Of a stretch of DNA of 64,000 nucleotides, positions 7,418-20,926 are shown piece by piece. The DNA is from Mycolicibacterium chlorophenolicum (lineage in GTDB: Bacteria; Actinomycetota; Actinomycetes; Mycobacteriales; Mycobacteriaceae): NCBI RefSeq assembly GCF_001044235.1, contig NZ_JYNL01000064.1, positions 276,981 to 340,980 of the forward strand. Reading direction: 5' to 3'. Each line of letters begins with the position of its first letter. Positions within the stretch are counted from its first letter, which is position 1. Below the pieces are notes generated by a model that was given only the letters and a program-made list of their open reading frames with translations, searched no databases and was not told where the DNA came from. The translations under genes and the position numbers were made by a program.

Positions 7418-9039
7418 TCGCCCGCCTGCTCCCGGGTCGCGGCGACTACGCGGACCTGCCACGCTCATGGCGGCGCGACATCCTGGCCGGCATCACCGTG
7501 GGTGTCGTCGCCCTCCCGCTCGCGCTGGCGTTCGGGATCAGCTCCGGGGTCGGCGCGGCCGCGGGACTCATCACCGCCGTCGTCGCCGGACTCGTCGCCG
7601 CCGTGTTCGGCGGATCGAACGTCCAGGTGTCGGGTCCGACCGGCGCGATGGCCGTCGTGCTGGCGCCGATCGTCGTCGCCCACGGCCTCGGCAGCGTCGC
7701 CCTGGTCACCGTGCTGGCCGGACTGCTGGTCCTCGCCGCCGGAGTCACGGGCCTGGGACGTGCGGTGACGTTCATCCCGTGGCCGGTGATCGAGGGATTC
7801 ACCCTCGGCATCGCCAGCATCATCTTCCTGCAGCAGGTTCCCGCGGCGTTCGGCGCCACCGGCACGGCCGGCGAACGCACGCTGACCACCGCGTGGCACG
7901 TCGTCTCCCACGTCGACTGGAGCCACGCGGCGCGAACGCTGGGCGTCGTGGCGTTCGTCGCCCTCCTGATGACGGCCCTGCCGCGGCTGCACCGCGGTGT
8001 TCCCGCATCGCTCGCGGCGGTCGTCGCCGCGACGGTGCTCGTCGTCGCATTGGGACTACCGGTGGCCACCATCGGAGAACTCCCCTCCCAGCTGCCCGCC
8101 CCGGTGCTCCCCCACGCCGACGTCGGCGCCCTGCGCGATCTCGTGGGCGCAGCGCTGGCCATCGCCGCGCTGGCGGCCATCGAGTCACTGCTGTCCGCGC
8201 GGGTCGCCGCGACGATGTCACCCACGGGTCCGTACGACCCCGACCGCGAGCTGGTCGGGCAGGGGCTGGCGTCGGTGGCCTCGGGCCTTTTCGGCGGGAT
8301 GCCCGCGACCGGAGCGATCGCCCGCACCGCGGTGAACGTCAGGTCGGGCGCCCGCACCCGCGTGTCGGCGATCGTGCACTCGGTGGTGCTGCTGGGCGTC
8401 GTCTACCTGGCCACCGGGCCGGTGTCGGCGATCCCGCTGGCCGCGCTGGCCGGCGTGCTGATGGTCACCTCGTTTCGGATGATCTCCGCGTCGACGATAC
8501 GAAAGATCCTGTGCTCCACACGATCTGATGCCCTGACGTTCATTCTGACCGCGGCGGTCACCGTCTGCTTCGATCTGATCGACGCGGTCGAGATCGGCAT
8601 CGTCGTCGCCGCGTTCTTCGCTCTCCGCAGCGTGGCGCGGCGCAGCAGCGTGGTGCGCGAGGACCTGCCCGGCGCGGCTGAGCCCGGGGACGACGAGATC
8701 GCGCTGCTGCGACTGGACGGGGCGATGTTCTTCGGCGTGGCCGACCGCATCTCGACGGCGATCGTCGACGCCGACCACCCTCATACGTCGGTGGTCATCA
8801 TCCGGATGTCGCAACTGGGCATGCTCGACGCCACGGGCGCGAACACGCTGGCCCAGATCTGCTCCGAGCTGGAATCCCGCGGCATCACGGTCATCATCAA
8901 GGGGGTGCGGGAGGAACACTCGGCGCTGCTGGAGAACGTCGGTGTCTTCGAATCACTGCGCCACGAACGCCATCTCGTGGACACGCTCGACGAGGCGGTC
9001 GAACACGCCCGCACCCATGTGAGCAGCCGGCCGCACTGA
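7414..9039 (+). CDS. SulP-family anion transporter with STAS domain
   Basis: 541 residues. Seen: about 10-12 hydrophobic segments from residue 20 to 410, beginning with the SulP signature region (DILAGITVGVVALPLALAFG and VSGPTGAMAV), then a C-terminal STAS domain from about 430 (LRLDGAMFFGVADR, MSQLGMLDATGANTL). SulP proteins move sulfate, bicarbonate or other anions; the substrate cannot be told from sequence. It is translationally coupled to the ArsR regulator. It ends four bases before the convergent gene at 9044. Composition returns to the high-GC norm of the window (46 of 60 in 7681-7740), in contrast to the esp-like island before it. Confidence 0.92.
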   Translation: MIARLLPGRGDYADLPRSWRRDILAGITVGVVALPLALAFGISSGVGAAAGLITAVVAGLVAAVFGGSNVQVSGPTGAMAVVLAPIVVAHGLGSVALVTVLAGLLVLAAGVTGLGRAVTFIPWPVIEGFTLGIASIIFLQQVPAAFGATGTAGERTLTTAWHVVSHVDWSHAARTLGVVAFVALLMTALPRLHRGVPASLAAVVAATVLVVALGLPVATIGELPSQLPAPVLPHADVGALRDLVGAALAIAALAAIESLLSARVAATMSPTGPYDPDRELVGQGLASVASGLFGGMPATGAIARTAVNVRSGARTRVSAIVHSVVLLGVVYLATGPVSAIPLAALAGVLMVTSFRMISASTIRKILCSTRSDALTFILTAAVTVCFDLIDAVEIGIVVAAFFALRSVARRSSVVREDLPGAAEPGDDEIALLRLDGAMFFGVADRISTAIVDADHPHTSVVIIRMSQLGMLDATGANTLAQICSELESRGITVIIKGVREEHSALLENVGVFESLRHERHLVDTLDEAVEHARTHVSSRPH

Positions 9040-9043
9040 GTCC

Positions 9044-9613
9044 CTAACGCGTCCAGCCCGGGTCCCGGCCGGTGAGCGCGACGACCCGGTCCAGCAGCGG
9101 CGCCTCGTCGGCGACCGGCACCGGCGCGTCGAACAACCCCTCGACCGGCGGCCCCTCGGCGAACGTCGTGACGTGCGGCAGCACCGCCTCCAGGACGGTG
9201 TCGTCGACGGAGTACGGCTGCCCCGTCGCCCGGGCCAGATCCCATCCGTGGACGACCACCTCGGTCAGCGCGATCAGCCCGCCGACGTCCGCGGGGAAGT
9301 CGACGCCACCCGCACGGGACATGCCCTCCCATGCCGACGGTTCACGCCACGCGGCGGCCATCGCCTGAAGCCGATCGGGGTAGGCGGCGCGCCAATCCGT
9401 CTCGAGATCCTCGCTGACCTCCGGCGGGTTGTCGGTCAGCTCGCCGTACTGCTTGTCCGCCGCCGCGGTGAAGGCCGCCGCCAGGCCGCCGAGGTGCGAC
9501 ACCAGGGCCGCCACGCTCATGTCGGCGCAGGGGGTTCGCCCCGGCAGGTGCTCGTCGCCGACGTTGTGCAGAAGGTCGGCGGTGCCCGCACACGCCGAGG
9601 TCATGTCGATCAT
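9044..9613 (-). CDS. TIGR03086-type DinB-fold protein (mycothiol-dependent enzyme family)
   Basis: 189 residues. Seen: a DinB-like four-helix N-terminal domain with RTPCADMSVAALVSHLGGL and the histidine-containing segment LTEVVVHGWDLARATGQP, typical of the maleylpyruvate isomerase N-terminal/TIGR03086 group. Metal-binding histidines are H40 (in VSHLGG) and the H of VHGWD. Family members include mycothiol-dependent enzymes; the reaction here is not known. Two ATG codons are possible (9613 and 9604); the first is used. It is divergent from the F420 enzyme at 9666, with 52 bases between starts. Confidence 0.8.
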   Translation of the reverse strand: MIDMTSACAGTADLLHNVGDEHLPGRTPCADMSVAALVSHLGGLAAAFTAAADKQYGELTDNPPEVSEDLETDWRAAYPDRLQAMAAAWREPSAWEGMSRAGGVDFPADVGGLIALTEVVVHGWDLARATGQPYSVDDTVLEAVLPHVTTFAEGPPVEGLFDAPVPVADEAPLLDRVVALTGRDPGWTR

Positions 9614-9665
9614 GTCCGTACCGACCGGTCGACGGCCGCGAAGTCATCGTTCTAGAGTCGAAGAA

Positions 9666-10523
9666 GTGAGATTCGCATTCAAGACTTCGCCGCAGAACAC
9701 CACCTGGTCCGACATGCTGGCCGTCTGGAAGGCCGCCGACGACATCGACGTCTTCGAGTCCGGCTGGACCTTCGACCACTTCTATCCGATCTTCTCCGAC
9801 TCGACCGGCCCCTGCCTGGAGGGGTGGGTGACGCTCACCGCGCTAGCGCAGGCCACCACCCGGCTGCGGGTCGGGGTGCTCGTCACCGGTATCCACTACC
9901 GGCACCCCGCCGTCCTCGCGAACATGGCCTCGGCGCTGGACATCGTCTCCGACGGCCGACTGGAACTGGGTATCGGCGCCGGCTGGAACGAAGAGGAATC
10001 CGGCGCTTACGGCATCGAGCTCGGCAGCATCAAGGAGCGCTTCGACCGCTTCGAGGAGGCGTGCCAGGTTCTCAAGGGGCTGCTCTCGCAGGAGACCACC
10101 ACCTTCGACGGCCACTACTACCAGCTCAAGGACGCGCGCAACGAGCCGAAGGGCCCGCAGCAGCCCCATCCGCCGATCTGCATCGGCGGGAACGGCGAGA
10201 AGCGCACGCTGCGGATCACCGCCCAGTACGCCGATCACTGGAACTTCGTCGGCGGCACCCCCGAGGAGTTCGCCCGCAAGCGCGACGTGCTCGCCCGGCA
10301 CTGCGCCGACGTGGGTCGCGACCCCAAGGAGATCCTGCTGTCGGCGCACGTCCGCCTCGGCGAGGACCGCAACTACCGCCGCGTCATCGAGGACTGCATC
10401 GCGCTGGGCGCCGAGGGCCTCGATCTCGCGATCATCTACCTGCCGCCGCCCTACGATCCCGCGGTGCTCGAGCCGCTGGCCGAGACCATCCGCGATTCGG
10501 GGCTGCTCAGCAAAGACCGTTGA
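9666..10523 (+). CDS. F420-dependent luciferase-like oxidoreductase (Rv1855c type)
   Basis: 285 residues from a GTG start (VRFAFKTSPQNTTW). Seen: the TIM-barrel pattern of luciferase-like monooxygenases with TGIHYRHPAVLANMA, DIVSDGRLELGIGAGW, and PPICIGGNGEKRTLRITAQYADHWNF, which are hallmarks of the F420-binding subgroup. The full N-terminus closely resembles Rv1855c as I recall it. Such enzymes use reduced F420 for hydride transfer; the substrate is unknown. The length and start fit the family, since MRFAFKT is the usual N-terminus. It is followed by a 78-base gap and the 46-residue gene on the other strand. Confidence 0.9.
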   Translation: MRFAFKTSPQNTTWSDMLAVWKAADDIDVFESGWTFDHFYPIFSDSTGPCLEGWVTLTALAQATTRLRVGVLVTGIHYRHPAVLANMASALDIVSDGRLELGIGAGWNEEESGAYGIELGSIKERFDRFEEACQVLKGLLSQETTTFDGHYYQLKDARNEPKGPQQPHPPICIGGNGEKRTLRITAQYADHWNFVGGTPEEFARKRDVLARHCADVGRDPKEILLSAHVRLGEDRNYRRVIEDCIALGAEGLDLAIIYLPPPYDPAVLEPLAETIRDSGLLSKDR

Positions 10524-10601
10524 CGGTCACGGAATGATAACGGCCGGCAAAAGTAGGCTCCAACAGCGTCCGGAGATCGCCTACGGGAGCGACAAAATTC
10601 G

Positions 10602-10742
10602 CTAGTAGCCGTATCGCACGAGTTCGTCGGCGGTGATCAGCCGTTCCGCCTTGGCGGGAAAAGTGCGGCTCTTGACGGGGTGGCGGAACAATGACCAGGC
10701 CATTCGCCCCATCCGCGTCCGGGTAATCGGGTTGATGTACAC
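10602..10742 (-). CDS. 46-residue small basic protein
   Basis: GTG start at 10742 preceded by a good ribosome site (AGGAG seven bases upstream) and a clean frame to TAG at 10602-10604. The product begins MYINPITRTRMGRMAWSL, continues with FRHPVKSRTFPAKAERLI and ends DELVRYGY. It is basic in the first 35 residues (8 Arg, 3 Lys), with an acidic patch before the end and a Tyr-Gly-Tyr terminus. There is no signal peptide or membrane span. I do not recognise the family. The gene lies downstream of gltD on the same strand but separated by about 270 bases and a hairpin, so it probably has its own promoter. It is short enough to be missed by routine gene calling. Confidence 0.65.
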   Translation of the reverse strand: MYINPITRTRMGRMAWSLFRHPVKSRTFPAKAERLITADELVRYGY

Positions 10743-10982
10743 GGTGAAACTCCTGCGGTATGTCAATAGCTGAACCGGGGAGCCACCTTACCGCAGCGCC
10801 CTCACCGAGTCATTAGATACCTGACTGCTGGCAAACAGTTGGAGGCACGCCGAATAAAAATATGCTGTTTCTGGTGTGACTGGAGTGACGTGTGTTAACG
10901 CGCCGAAACCGTGCTGCGACCGTCTCGTGCACCGAGCGTGCCGTCACGGTTGTGAAATCGATGCGATCGCAACCGCCTGTGC
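10743..10982. other. Non-coding spacer between gltD and the small gene
   Basis: About 240 bases, AT-richer than the surroundings (for example AATAAAAATATGCTGTTT near 10853-10870). I see no supported gene. It holds the ribosome site of the 46-residue gene (10751-10754) and presumably its promoter; TAAGGT on the minus strand could be a -10, without a convincing -35. Confidence 0.4.
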
Positions 10983-11001
10983 ACGCTCGGTGATCGAGCG
11001 T
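10983..11001 (-). terminator. Hairpin after gltBD
   Basis: Perfect 7-bp stem ACGCTCG/CGAGCGT with a 5-base loop, beginning nine bases after the gltD stop. There is no T-run, which is common for mycobacterial terminators. The left arm can also pair with 10930-10941 (see findings). Confidence 0.5.
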
Positions 11002-11010
11002 CGAAAATGC

Positions 11011-12469
11011 CTAGCGCTGAGGGACGGCCGTCGGCTTGATCGGCGCCGGCAGCGCCGTGTGCCCCATCAGGTACTTGTCGACCGCCGACGCGGCCGCGCG
11101 GCCCTCGGCGATCGCCCAGACGATCAGCGACTGCCCGCGCCCCATGTCGCCGGCGACGTACACGCCGGGCACCGAGGTGGCGAACACCGAGTCACGCCCG
11201 ACGTTGCCGCGCTCGTTGATCTCGACACCGAGGTCGGTCAGCAGACCTTCCCGTTCAGGGCCGGTGAAGCCCATCGCGAGCAGTACCAGGTCGGCGTCCA
11301 TGTCGAAGTCGGTGCCCTCGACCTTCTCGAACTTGCCGGCCTTCATCTCGACCTCGTAGCCGCGCAGCCCCGTCACGCGGCCGTCCTCGCCGTAGAACTC
11401 CTCGGTGTTCACCGAGTAGACCCGATCGCCACCCTCCTCGTGCGCGGAGGTCACGCGGTACATCAGCGGGTACGTCGGCCACGGGGTGGAATCGGCACGG
11501 GTCTCCGGCGGGCGCGGCATGATCTCGAACTGGTGCACGTGCTCGGCACCCTGACGGTGCGCGGTGCCCAGACAGTCGGCGCCGGTGTCACCGCCGCCGA
11601 TGATGATGACCTTCTTGCCCTTGGCCGTGATCGGCGGCTGGCCGTCGTCGTCGACGACCGGGTCGCCGAGCTGGACGCGGTTGGCCCACGGCAGGTACTC
11701 CATCGCCTGGTGGATGCCCGCCAGGTCGCGGCCGGGGATCGGCAGGTCACGACGGGCGGTGGCGCCCCCGGCCAGCACGACGGCATCGAACTCGGAGCGC
11801 AGCTGCGCGGCCGTGATGTCGACCCCGACGTTGACGCCGGTGCGGAACTGCGTGCCCTCGGCCCGCATCTGCTCCAGGCGCCGGTCGATGTGGCGCTTCT
11901 CCATCTTGAACTCGGGGATGCCGTAGCGCAGCAGCCCGCCGATGCGGTCGTCGCGCTCGAACACCGTGACGTCGTGGCCGGCCCGGGTGAGCTGTTGAGC
12001 CGCAGCCAGTCCCGCGGGTCCCGATCCGACGACGGCCACCTTCTTGCCCGTCAGCCGGTCCGGAGGCAGCGGCACGACCCAGCCTTCGGCGAAGGCCCTG
12101 TCGATGATCTCGACCTCGACCTGCTTGATGGTCACGGGATCCTGGTTGATGCCCAGCACACACGACCCCTCGCACGGCGCCGGGCACAGCCGCCCGGTGA
12201 ACTCCGGGAAGTTGTTGGTCGCGTGCAACCGCTCGATGGCGTCGCGCCAGCGGTCGGTGCGAACCAGGTCGTTCCACTCCGGGATCAGGTTGCCCAACGG
12301 GCAGCCGTTGTGGCAGAACGGGATTCCGCAGTCCATGCAGCGCGAGGCCTGGATCTGCAGATGATCCTCGGGGAACTCCTCGTAGACCTCTTTCCAGTCC
12401 CGCAACCGCAGGTCGACGGGCCGCCGCGGCGGGGTCTCGCGGTGGGTGTACTTCATGAAGCCGCGCGGA

Positions 12470-12477
<8 letters not shown>
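11011..12477 (-). CDS. gltD: Glutamate synthase (NADPH) small subunit
   Basis: 488 residues. It takes electrons from NADPH through FAD and iron-sulfur clusters to the large subunit, for glutamate synthesis from glutamine and 2-oxoglutarate. Seen: two cysteine clusters (C47, C50, C55, C59 and C98, C102, C106), an FAD-binding GSGPAG at 151-156, and a second dinucleotide fold IIIGGGDTGADCLG for NADPH. The GTG start overlaps the gltB stop by eight bases and gives the MADPRGF N-terminus seen in mycobacterial GltD; an internal ATG at 12456 is less likely. The length is normal. A hairpin follows the stop. Confidence 0.97.
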
Positions 12478-17053
<4,576 letters not shown>

Positions 17054-17638
17054 TCCCACCTACCTTATTTCTTCACAGACCTCGGCGGAGCGTTCACGAA
17101 CGGCAACCGTTGACGAGAGCGTTAGCCGGGGCGGCGGCGGAGGGACCTTCGTGCAGCACTGAACGACGGCCCTTTTTCCACGCGCCACAAGTGGTGAAAA
17201 CGATATGACAAAGGTGCCCTGACATGCCAACTTAGTGCGCCCTAAGCCAGTTCGCCGGACGAATGGGGTGTCGGCGCGGGGCGCCGTCAGATCACAGTCG
17301 AATAACGTTGCCGTGGGCGGTCTTTCACCCCGGCAACAACTCCGGGGGCCGGATGAGAGGCAGATCACAGACAGACCACACCTCGAGTAGGAATTTGCTA
17401 CCGACCGGATAAATGGCCGTGTAGTGCGCCAAAGGACCGTCCGGCATTTGCAGAAAGCCTCGCCGGATTCTTAGAATTCCCCTGCCGCCCGCTGAGAGCG
17501 GCCATGTCGGCGCCGAGCAAACCGCAGCGTCGGAGGCGCCGGTGATCCGTCGGCGGTATGTGTGCCCGATAGCGTTGATGCACAGCTCTTTTGGTGCTCG
17601 CGGAGCGAGCCGGCCCGGATCGGTGTCTCTCGTGCGCA
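17054..17638. other. Long spacer between gltB and the thioesterase
   Basis: About 585 bases. Open frames run through it on both strands, but their codon use is unlike the neighbours (low third-position GC, no domain), so I call no gene. It contains the candidate gltB promoter and, at its right edge, the copper-type palindrome. The minus-strand leader of gltB would be about 150 bases if the candidate promoter is used. Confidence 0.45.
17202..17230 (-). promoter_or_regulatory. Candidate gltB promoter
   Basis: On the minus strand TTGGCA, 17 bases, then CATATC, about 150 bases upstream of the gltB start. The -35 matches five of six consensus bases; the -10 is weaker. No clear GlnR box was recognised. 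Confidence 0.35.
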
Positions 17639-17653
17639 TACCCCCGAGGGGTA
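17639..17653. promoter_or_regulatory. TACCC-N5-GGGTA palindrome (CsoR/RicR-like site)
   Basis: Perfect dyad TACCCCCGAGGGGTA, 33 bases before the GTG of the thioesterase gene. It resembles the operator described for copper-sensing CsoR-family repressors such as RicR in M. tuberculosis. No copper gene is adjacent. Confidence 0.4.
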
Positions 17654-17685
17654 CCGACGCGGGACGGAGCAGTCAGGCTGCTGGA

Positions 17686-18486
17686 GTGCCCCATCCGTTG
17701 AACACCCCGCTGGGCCGCTTCGGTATCGACACCACCCACGAAGGCGCGGACCGCTGTGTGGCGTCGATCCCGGTGGCCGGTCTGACCAACCCGTGCACCG
17801 GTGAGGCCACTGTCGCCCCGCTGGCCATGCTGGTCGACCACATCGGCGGCGTCGTCAACCATCTGCGCCGCGGCACCGGGGAGTGGACGGTGTCCAGCGA
17901 GCTGGCCGTGGAGTTCGCCCCCGGCGCCGCGGAGGCCATCGCGGCCGCACCCGATGTGCCGGTGGTCGGTGTCGCGCGCCCCTTCGGGCAGAAGAGCGGC
18001 ACCGCTCTCGCGCTCTGCGACCTCAGCGTGCAGGACGTCGTCGTGGCCACCGCGACGGTGCGCTCGTTCTACATCGCCGCCCCCGCGGATCTCGTCACCT
18101 GGCCCGACGCCGCGTCGGGATCACGGCCCGGCAATCGGCTGGCCGACCTGATGGCCGTCGAGATCGCTGAAACAGGCAGTGCTGGAAGCGCTTTGACGCA
18201 GAACGACGATCCCGTGCTGAACAATGCGGTGGGCGCGGTGCACGGCGGGGTGTCGTCGACGGGGCTCGAGCTGGTCGGGGCCGCGGCGCTACACCGGGCC
18301 GCGGGCGCCGCATTCCACACGGCGTCGCTGCGGGTGAACTTCCTGCGCCCGTTCCACGGCGGCGGGGAGGCCCACTACGCCGCCAGGGCATTGCACGCCG
18401 GCCGCGGCAGCGGCGTGGCCGAGGCGACGGCGGTGGGCGCCGACGGCCGGACCGCGCTGCTGGCGCGGCTGACCGGTTACCGCTGA
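17686..18486 (+). CDS. PaaI/hotdog-type acyl-CoA thioesterase
   Basis: 266 residues from GTG 17686 (VPHPLNTPLGRF), with ACGGAG about eight bases before. The frame stays open upstream to 17542, but that part is Arg-rich and looks non-coding. Seen: two hotdog repeats, the first with GEATVAPLAMLVDHIGG and a helix, the second with NNAVGAVHGGVSSTGLELVGA, the N/D-x2-G-x-VHGG pattern of PaaI thioesterases, then LRVNFLRPF. The double-hotdog length fits acyl-CoA thioesterases. The substrate is not known. The copper-type palindrome upstream may bear on its control. Confidence 0.85.
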   Translation: MPHPLNTPLGRFGIDTTHEGADRCVASIPVAGLTNPCTGEATVAPLAMLVDHIGGVVNHLRRGTGEWTVSSELAVEFAPGAAEAIAAAPDVPVVGVARPFGQKSGTALALCDLSVQDVVVATATVRSFYIAAPADLVTWPDAASGSRPGNRLADLMAVEIAETGSAGSALTQNDDPVLNNAVGAVHGGVSSTGLELVGAAALHRAAGAAFHTASLRVNFLRPFHGGGEAHYAARALHAGRGSGVAEATAVGADGRTALLARLTGYR

Positions 18487-18595
18487 CCTGCGGTGGAGCC
18501 GCCGTTGCGCTAACGCATCAGTTCGGACACGCCGACCCCGATGCGCACCGCGGGGTGTCACCGTGGAGCCCACCACCGAGCGGAAGGGGGCCACG

Positions 18596-19375
18596 ATGCG
18601 TCCACCGACGATGCTGCACCGGCTCGCAGCGGAATTCATCGGAACGTTCTGGCTGGTGTTCGGCGGGTGTGGCAGTGCCGTCTTCGCCGCGAAGTTCCTG
18701 TCCGACGACGGCGTCTCCCTGGGGATCGGCTTCGTCGGCGTCGCGCTCGCGTTCGGGTTGACGGTCCTCACCGGGGTCTATGCGTTCGGCACGATCTCCG
18801 GCGGTCACTTCAACCCGGCGGTGACGCTGGGCGCGGCGCTGGCCAAACGGGTGGAGTGGAAGGCGTTGCCCGGTTACTGGATCACGCAGGTGGTCGCCGG
18901 ACTGGTCGCCGGCGCGGCGATCTATGCGATCGCCCGCGGCCGCGAGGGCTTCTCAGCGACGGGCAACATGGCGGCCAACGGGTACGGCGCCCACTCGCCC
19001 GGCGGCTACTCGCTGGTGGCGGTGCTGATCGCCGAAGTCCTGCTGACCTTCGTGTTCCTCTTGGTCATCCTCGGCTCGACCGACGATCGCGCACCCAAGG
19101 GTTTCGCGGGGCTGTCGATCGGGTTGACGCTGACGCTGATCCACCTGATCTCGATCCCGATCTCCAACACCTCGGTGAACCCGGCCCGCTCCACCGGCGT
19201 CGCCTTCTTCAACGCCGACGGCGCTCCGGCGCAACTGTGGGTGTTCTGGGTGGCGCCGTTGATCGGTGCGGCGATCGCGGGCGTCGCCTACCCGTATCTG
19301 TTCGGCACCGCCGAGGAACTCGCCGAACGCCCTGTGCGTGACGACGCGCTCCCCGGCGGAACCCCCGAGCACTGA
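18596..19375 (+). CDS. aqpZ: Aquaporin Z-type water channel
   Basis: 259 residues from ATG 18596, preceded by GGAAGGGGG. Seen: six membrane segments and two half-helices with both NPA motifs (GGHFNPAVTLG and NTSVNPARSTG). IHLISIPISNTSVNPAR carries the His, Thr and Arg of the AqpZ water filter, which predicts a water-selective pore rather than a glycerol facilitator. The loop between membrane segments 3 and 4 (GREGFSATGNMAANGYGAHSP) also matches AqpZ. It ends ten bases before the convergent dps gene. Its transcriptional control is not visible. Confidence 0.93.
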   Translation: MRPPTMLHRLAAEFIGTFWLVFGGCGSAVFAAKFLSDDGVSLGIGFVGVALAFGLTVLTGVYAFGTISGGHFNPAVTLGAALAKRVEWKALPGYWITQVVAGLVAGAAIYAIARGREGFSATGNMAANGYGAHSPGGYSLVAVLIAEVLLTFVFLLVILGSTDDRAPKGFAGLSIGLTLTLIHLISIPISNTSVNPARSTGVAFFNADGAPAQLWVFWVAPLIGAAIAGVAYPYLFGTAEELAERPVRDDALPGGTPEH

Positions 19376-19385
19376 CGACGCGGCG

Positions 19386-19934
19386 TCAGGAGTTCTTCTT
19401 GGCCTTACTGGCCGCGCTCTTCTCGGTGCTGGCGCCCTCGTTGGCGAGCTGACCGCCCGCGTTCTCCAGGTGCGCCCGGACGAACCACTGGAACTTCTCC
19501 AGTTCGCCCGCGTGCCCGATCAGCATGTCCTCGGTGACGGGGTCGAGCTCTCCGGACCTCTCGATGCTCTTGCGGGTGTCCTCGATGACGCCGACGTAGA
19601 CGAGATCCAGTGCGGCCAGGTGCGCCTGGACCGTGTCGCGGCCGACGGAGTAGTCGTCCCAGGTGCGGTCTTTCTGGATCGCGCCGGGGGTGCCCTGCGG
19701 TGACGCGCCGAGGGCCGCGATGCGCTCGGCGACCTCGTCGGCGTACCCGCGCACCAGCTCCACCTGCGGATCGATCATCTCGTGCACGCCGATAAAGTTG
19801 GGCCCCACCACATTCCAATGCACGTGCTTGAGGGTGAGGTGCAGATCGTTGTAGCGGCTCAGCGCCTTCTGCAGGAGTTCGGCCACCTCGGCGCCCTGCT
19901 TGTCGGACAGTCCGGGCACGGTGAATGCACTCAT
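19386..19934 (-). CDS. dps: Dps ferritin-like DNA-protection protein
   Basis: 182 residues from ATG 19934 with AAGGAG at a good distance. It makes a 12-subunit shell that oxidises and stores iron and binds DNA in starvation. Seen: the ferroxidase residues in KHVHWNVVGPNFIGVHEMID and RTWDDYS, the helix LIGHAGELEKFQWFVRAHLE, and a C-terminal Lys-rich tail (KSAASKAKKNS) like the DNA-binding tail of M. smegmatis Dps1. An Ala/Arg-rich open frame upstream in phase is not part of the protein. The length is normal. Confidence 0.96.
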   Translation of the reverse strand: MSAFTVPGLSDKQGAEVAELLQKALSRYNDLHLTLKHVHWNVVGPNFIGVHEMIDPQVELVRGYADEVAERIAALGASPQGTPGAIQKDRTWDDYSVGRDTVQAHLAALDLVYVGVIEDTRKSIERSGELDPVTEDMLIGHAGELEKFQWFVRAHLENAGGQLANEGASTEKSAASKAKKNS

Positions 19935-20005
19935 GTTTGGCTCCTTCGCGTTGTTCCCGCGAGGTGTACCCGTGCCGTCGGCGCGATAATCCCCTTTGGC
20001 GGACG

Positions 20006-20923
20006 TCACATTTCGGCCAGATTCGGGATCGCGGCGCGCGGCCCGAACCGCGGATTCACCGCCAGGCCACTGGCTTCCAGCAACCGGACCGCCCGGTGCC
20101 GGTGCGGCGCCAGCGGCGCCAGCAGCGCCACCATCTCGTCGTCGTCGATGGGGTGACCGAGCAGGCTCCAGCCCACCATCGTCGACAGGTGGTAATCCCC
20201 CACCGACAGCGCGTCGGCGTCGCCGAACGCGCGCTGCGCGACCTCCGCGGCCGTCCACACCCCGACACCTGGCAGCGTCATCAGCGCCGCCCGGGCCGCC
20301 TCGGGAGACCGGCGCACCAGACGTTCGAGCGCGTCGGCCCGCTGCGCACACCCGACGATGGTGCGGGCCCGGCCCGGGTCCACGTTGGCCAGGTGGAACT
20401 CCCACGACGGCACACGCCGCCACGCCTCGGCCGTCGGGGGCACCCGCATGTGCGCCGGAGCCGGCCCCGGCGCGGGCGCGCCGTACTTGCCGACCAGCCG
20501 GCGCCAGGCGCGGCGGGCGTCCTTGCCGTACACCCGTTGCTCGAGGACGGCCGGTACCAGCGCCTCCAGCACGCGCCCGGTACGGCCGAGCCGCAGGTGC
20601 GGCACCCGCTGATGGGCGCGCGCGATCGTCGGTTCCTGCGGGTCGAACCCGGCGGTGTCGTCGTCGGCGCCGAGCAGGGCGGGCAGGGTGTCGGTGAACT
20701 CGGCGGCGCCGGGACCCCAGGCTTCGCAGCTGACGGTGTCGACGGCGTCCCGGGTGAGGCGGGCGGTGACGGGACCGCTCGCGAGCAGGCTGGTGCGCCA
20801 GATCGCGCCGTCGGGGGCGTCGTGATGGCAGGGGTCGGCGCGGCCCCGGCGCAGCGGCGCGAGCGTCAGCCCCGGGCTCGCCGGGCCGGCGAACACGACG
20901 CTGGCCGCACTGTGCACGCGCAC
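20006..20923 (-). CDS. AlkA-like DNA-3-methyladenine glycosylase
   Basis: 305 residues from a GTG start. It belongs to the HhH-GPD superfamily that removes damaged bases. Seen: AlkA-type helices with LVPAVLEQRV near 122-131, the helix-hairpin-helix LPGVGVWTA at 217-225, and the catalytic aspartate D243 in LSVGDYHLS. The N-terminal domain is shorter and less conserved than in E. coli AlkA, and there is no Ada domain. It is four bases from the DUF427 gene upstream on the same strand, so probably co-transcribed. The exact substrate range is open. Confidence 0.88.
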   Translation of the reverse strand: MRVHSAASVVFAGPASPGLTLAPLRRGRADPCHHDAPDGAIWRTSLLASGPVTARLTRDAVDTVSCEAWGPGAAEFTDTLPALLGADDDTAGFDPQEPTIARAHQRVPHLRLGRTGRVLEALVPAVLEQRVYGKDARRAWRRLVGKYGAPAPGPAPAHMRVPPTAEAWRRVPSWEFHLANVDPGRARTIVGCAQRADALERLVRRSPEAARAALMTLPGVGVWTAAEVAQRAFGDADALSVGDYHLSTMVGWSLLGHPIDDDEMVALLAPLAPHRHRAVRLLEASGLAVNPRFGPRAAIPNLAEM

Positions 20924-20926
20924 AGC

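Noticed and set aside
17325..17639. 104-codon minus-strand frame starting beside the copper-type palindrome
   Set aside because: No domain, no cysteines of a metallothionein such as MymT, and codon use unlike genes; kept only as something to re-check.
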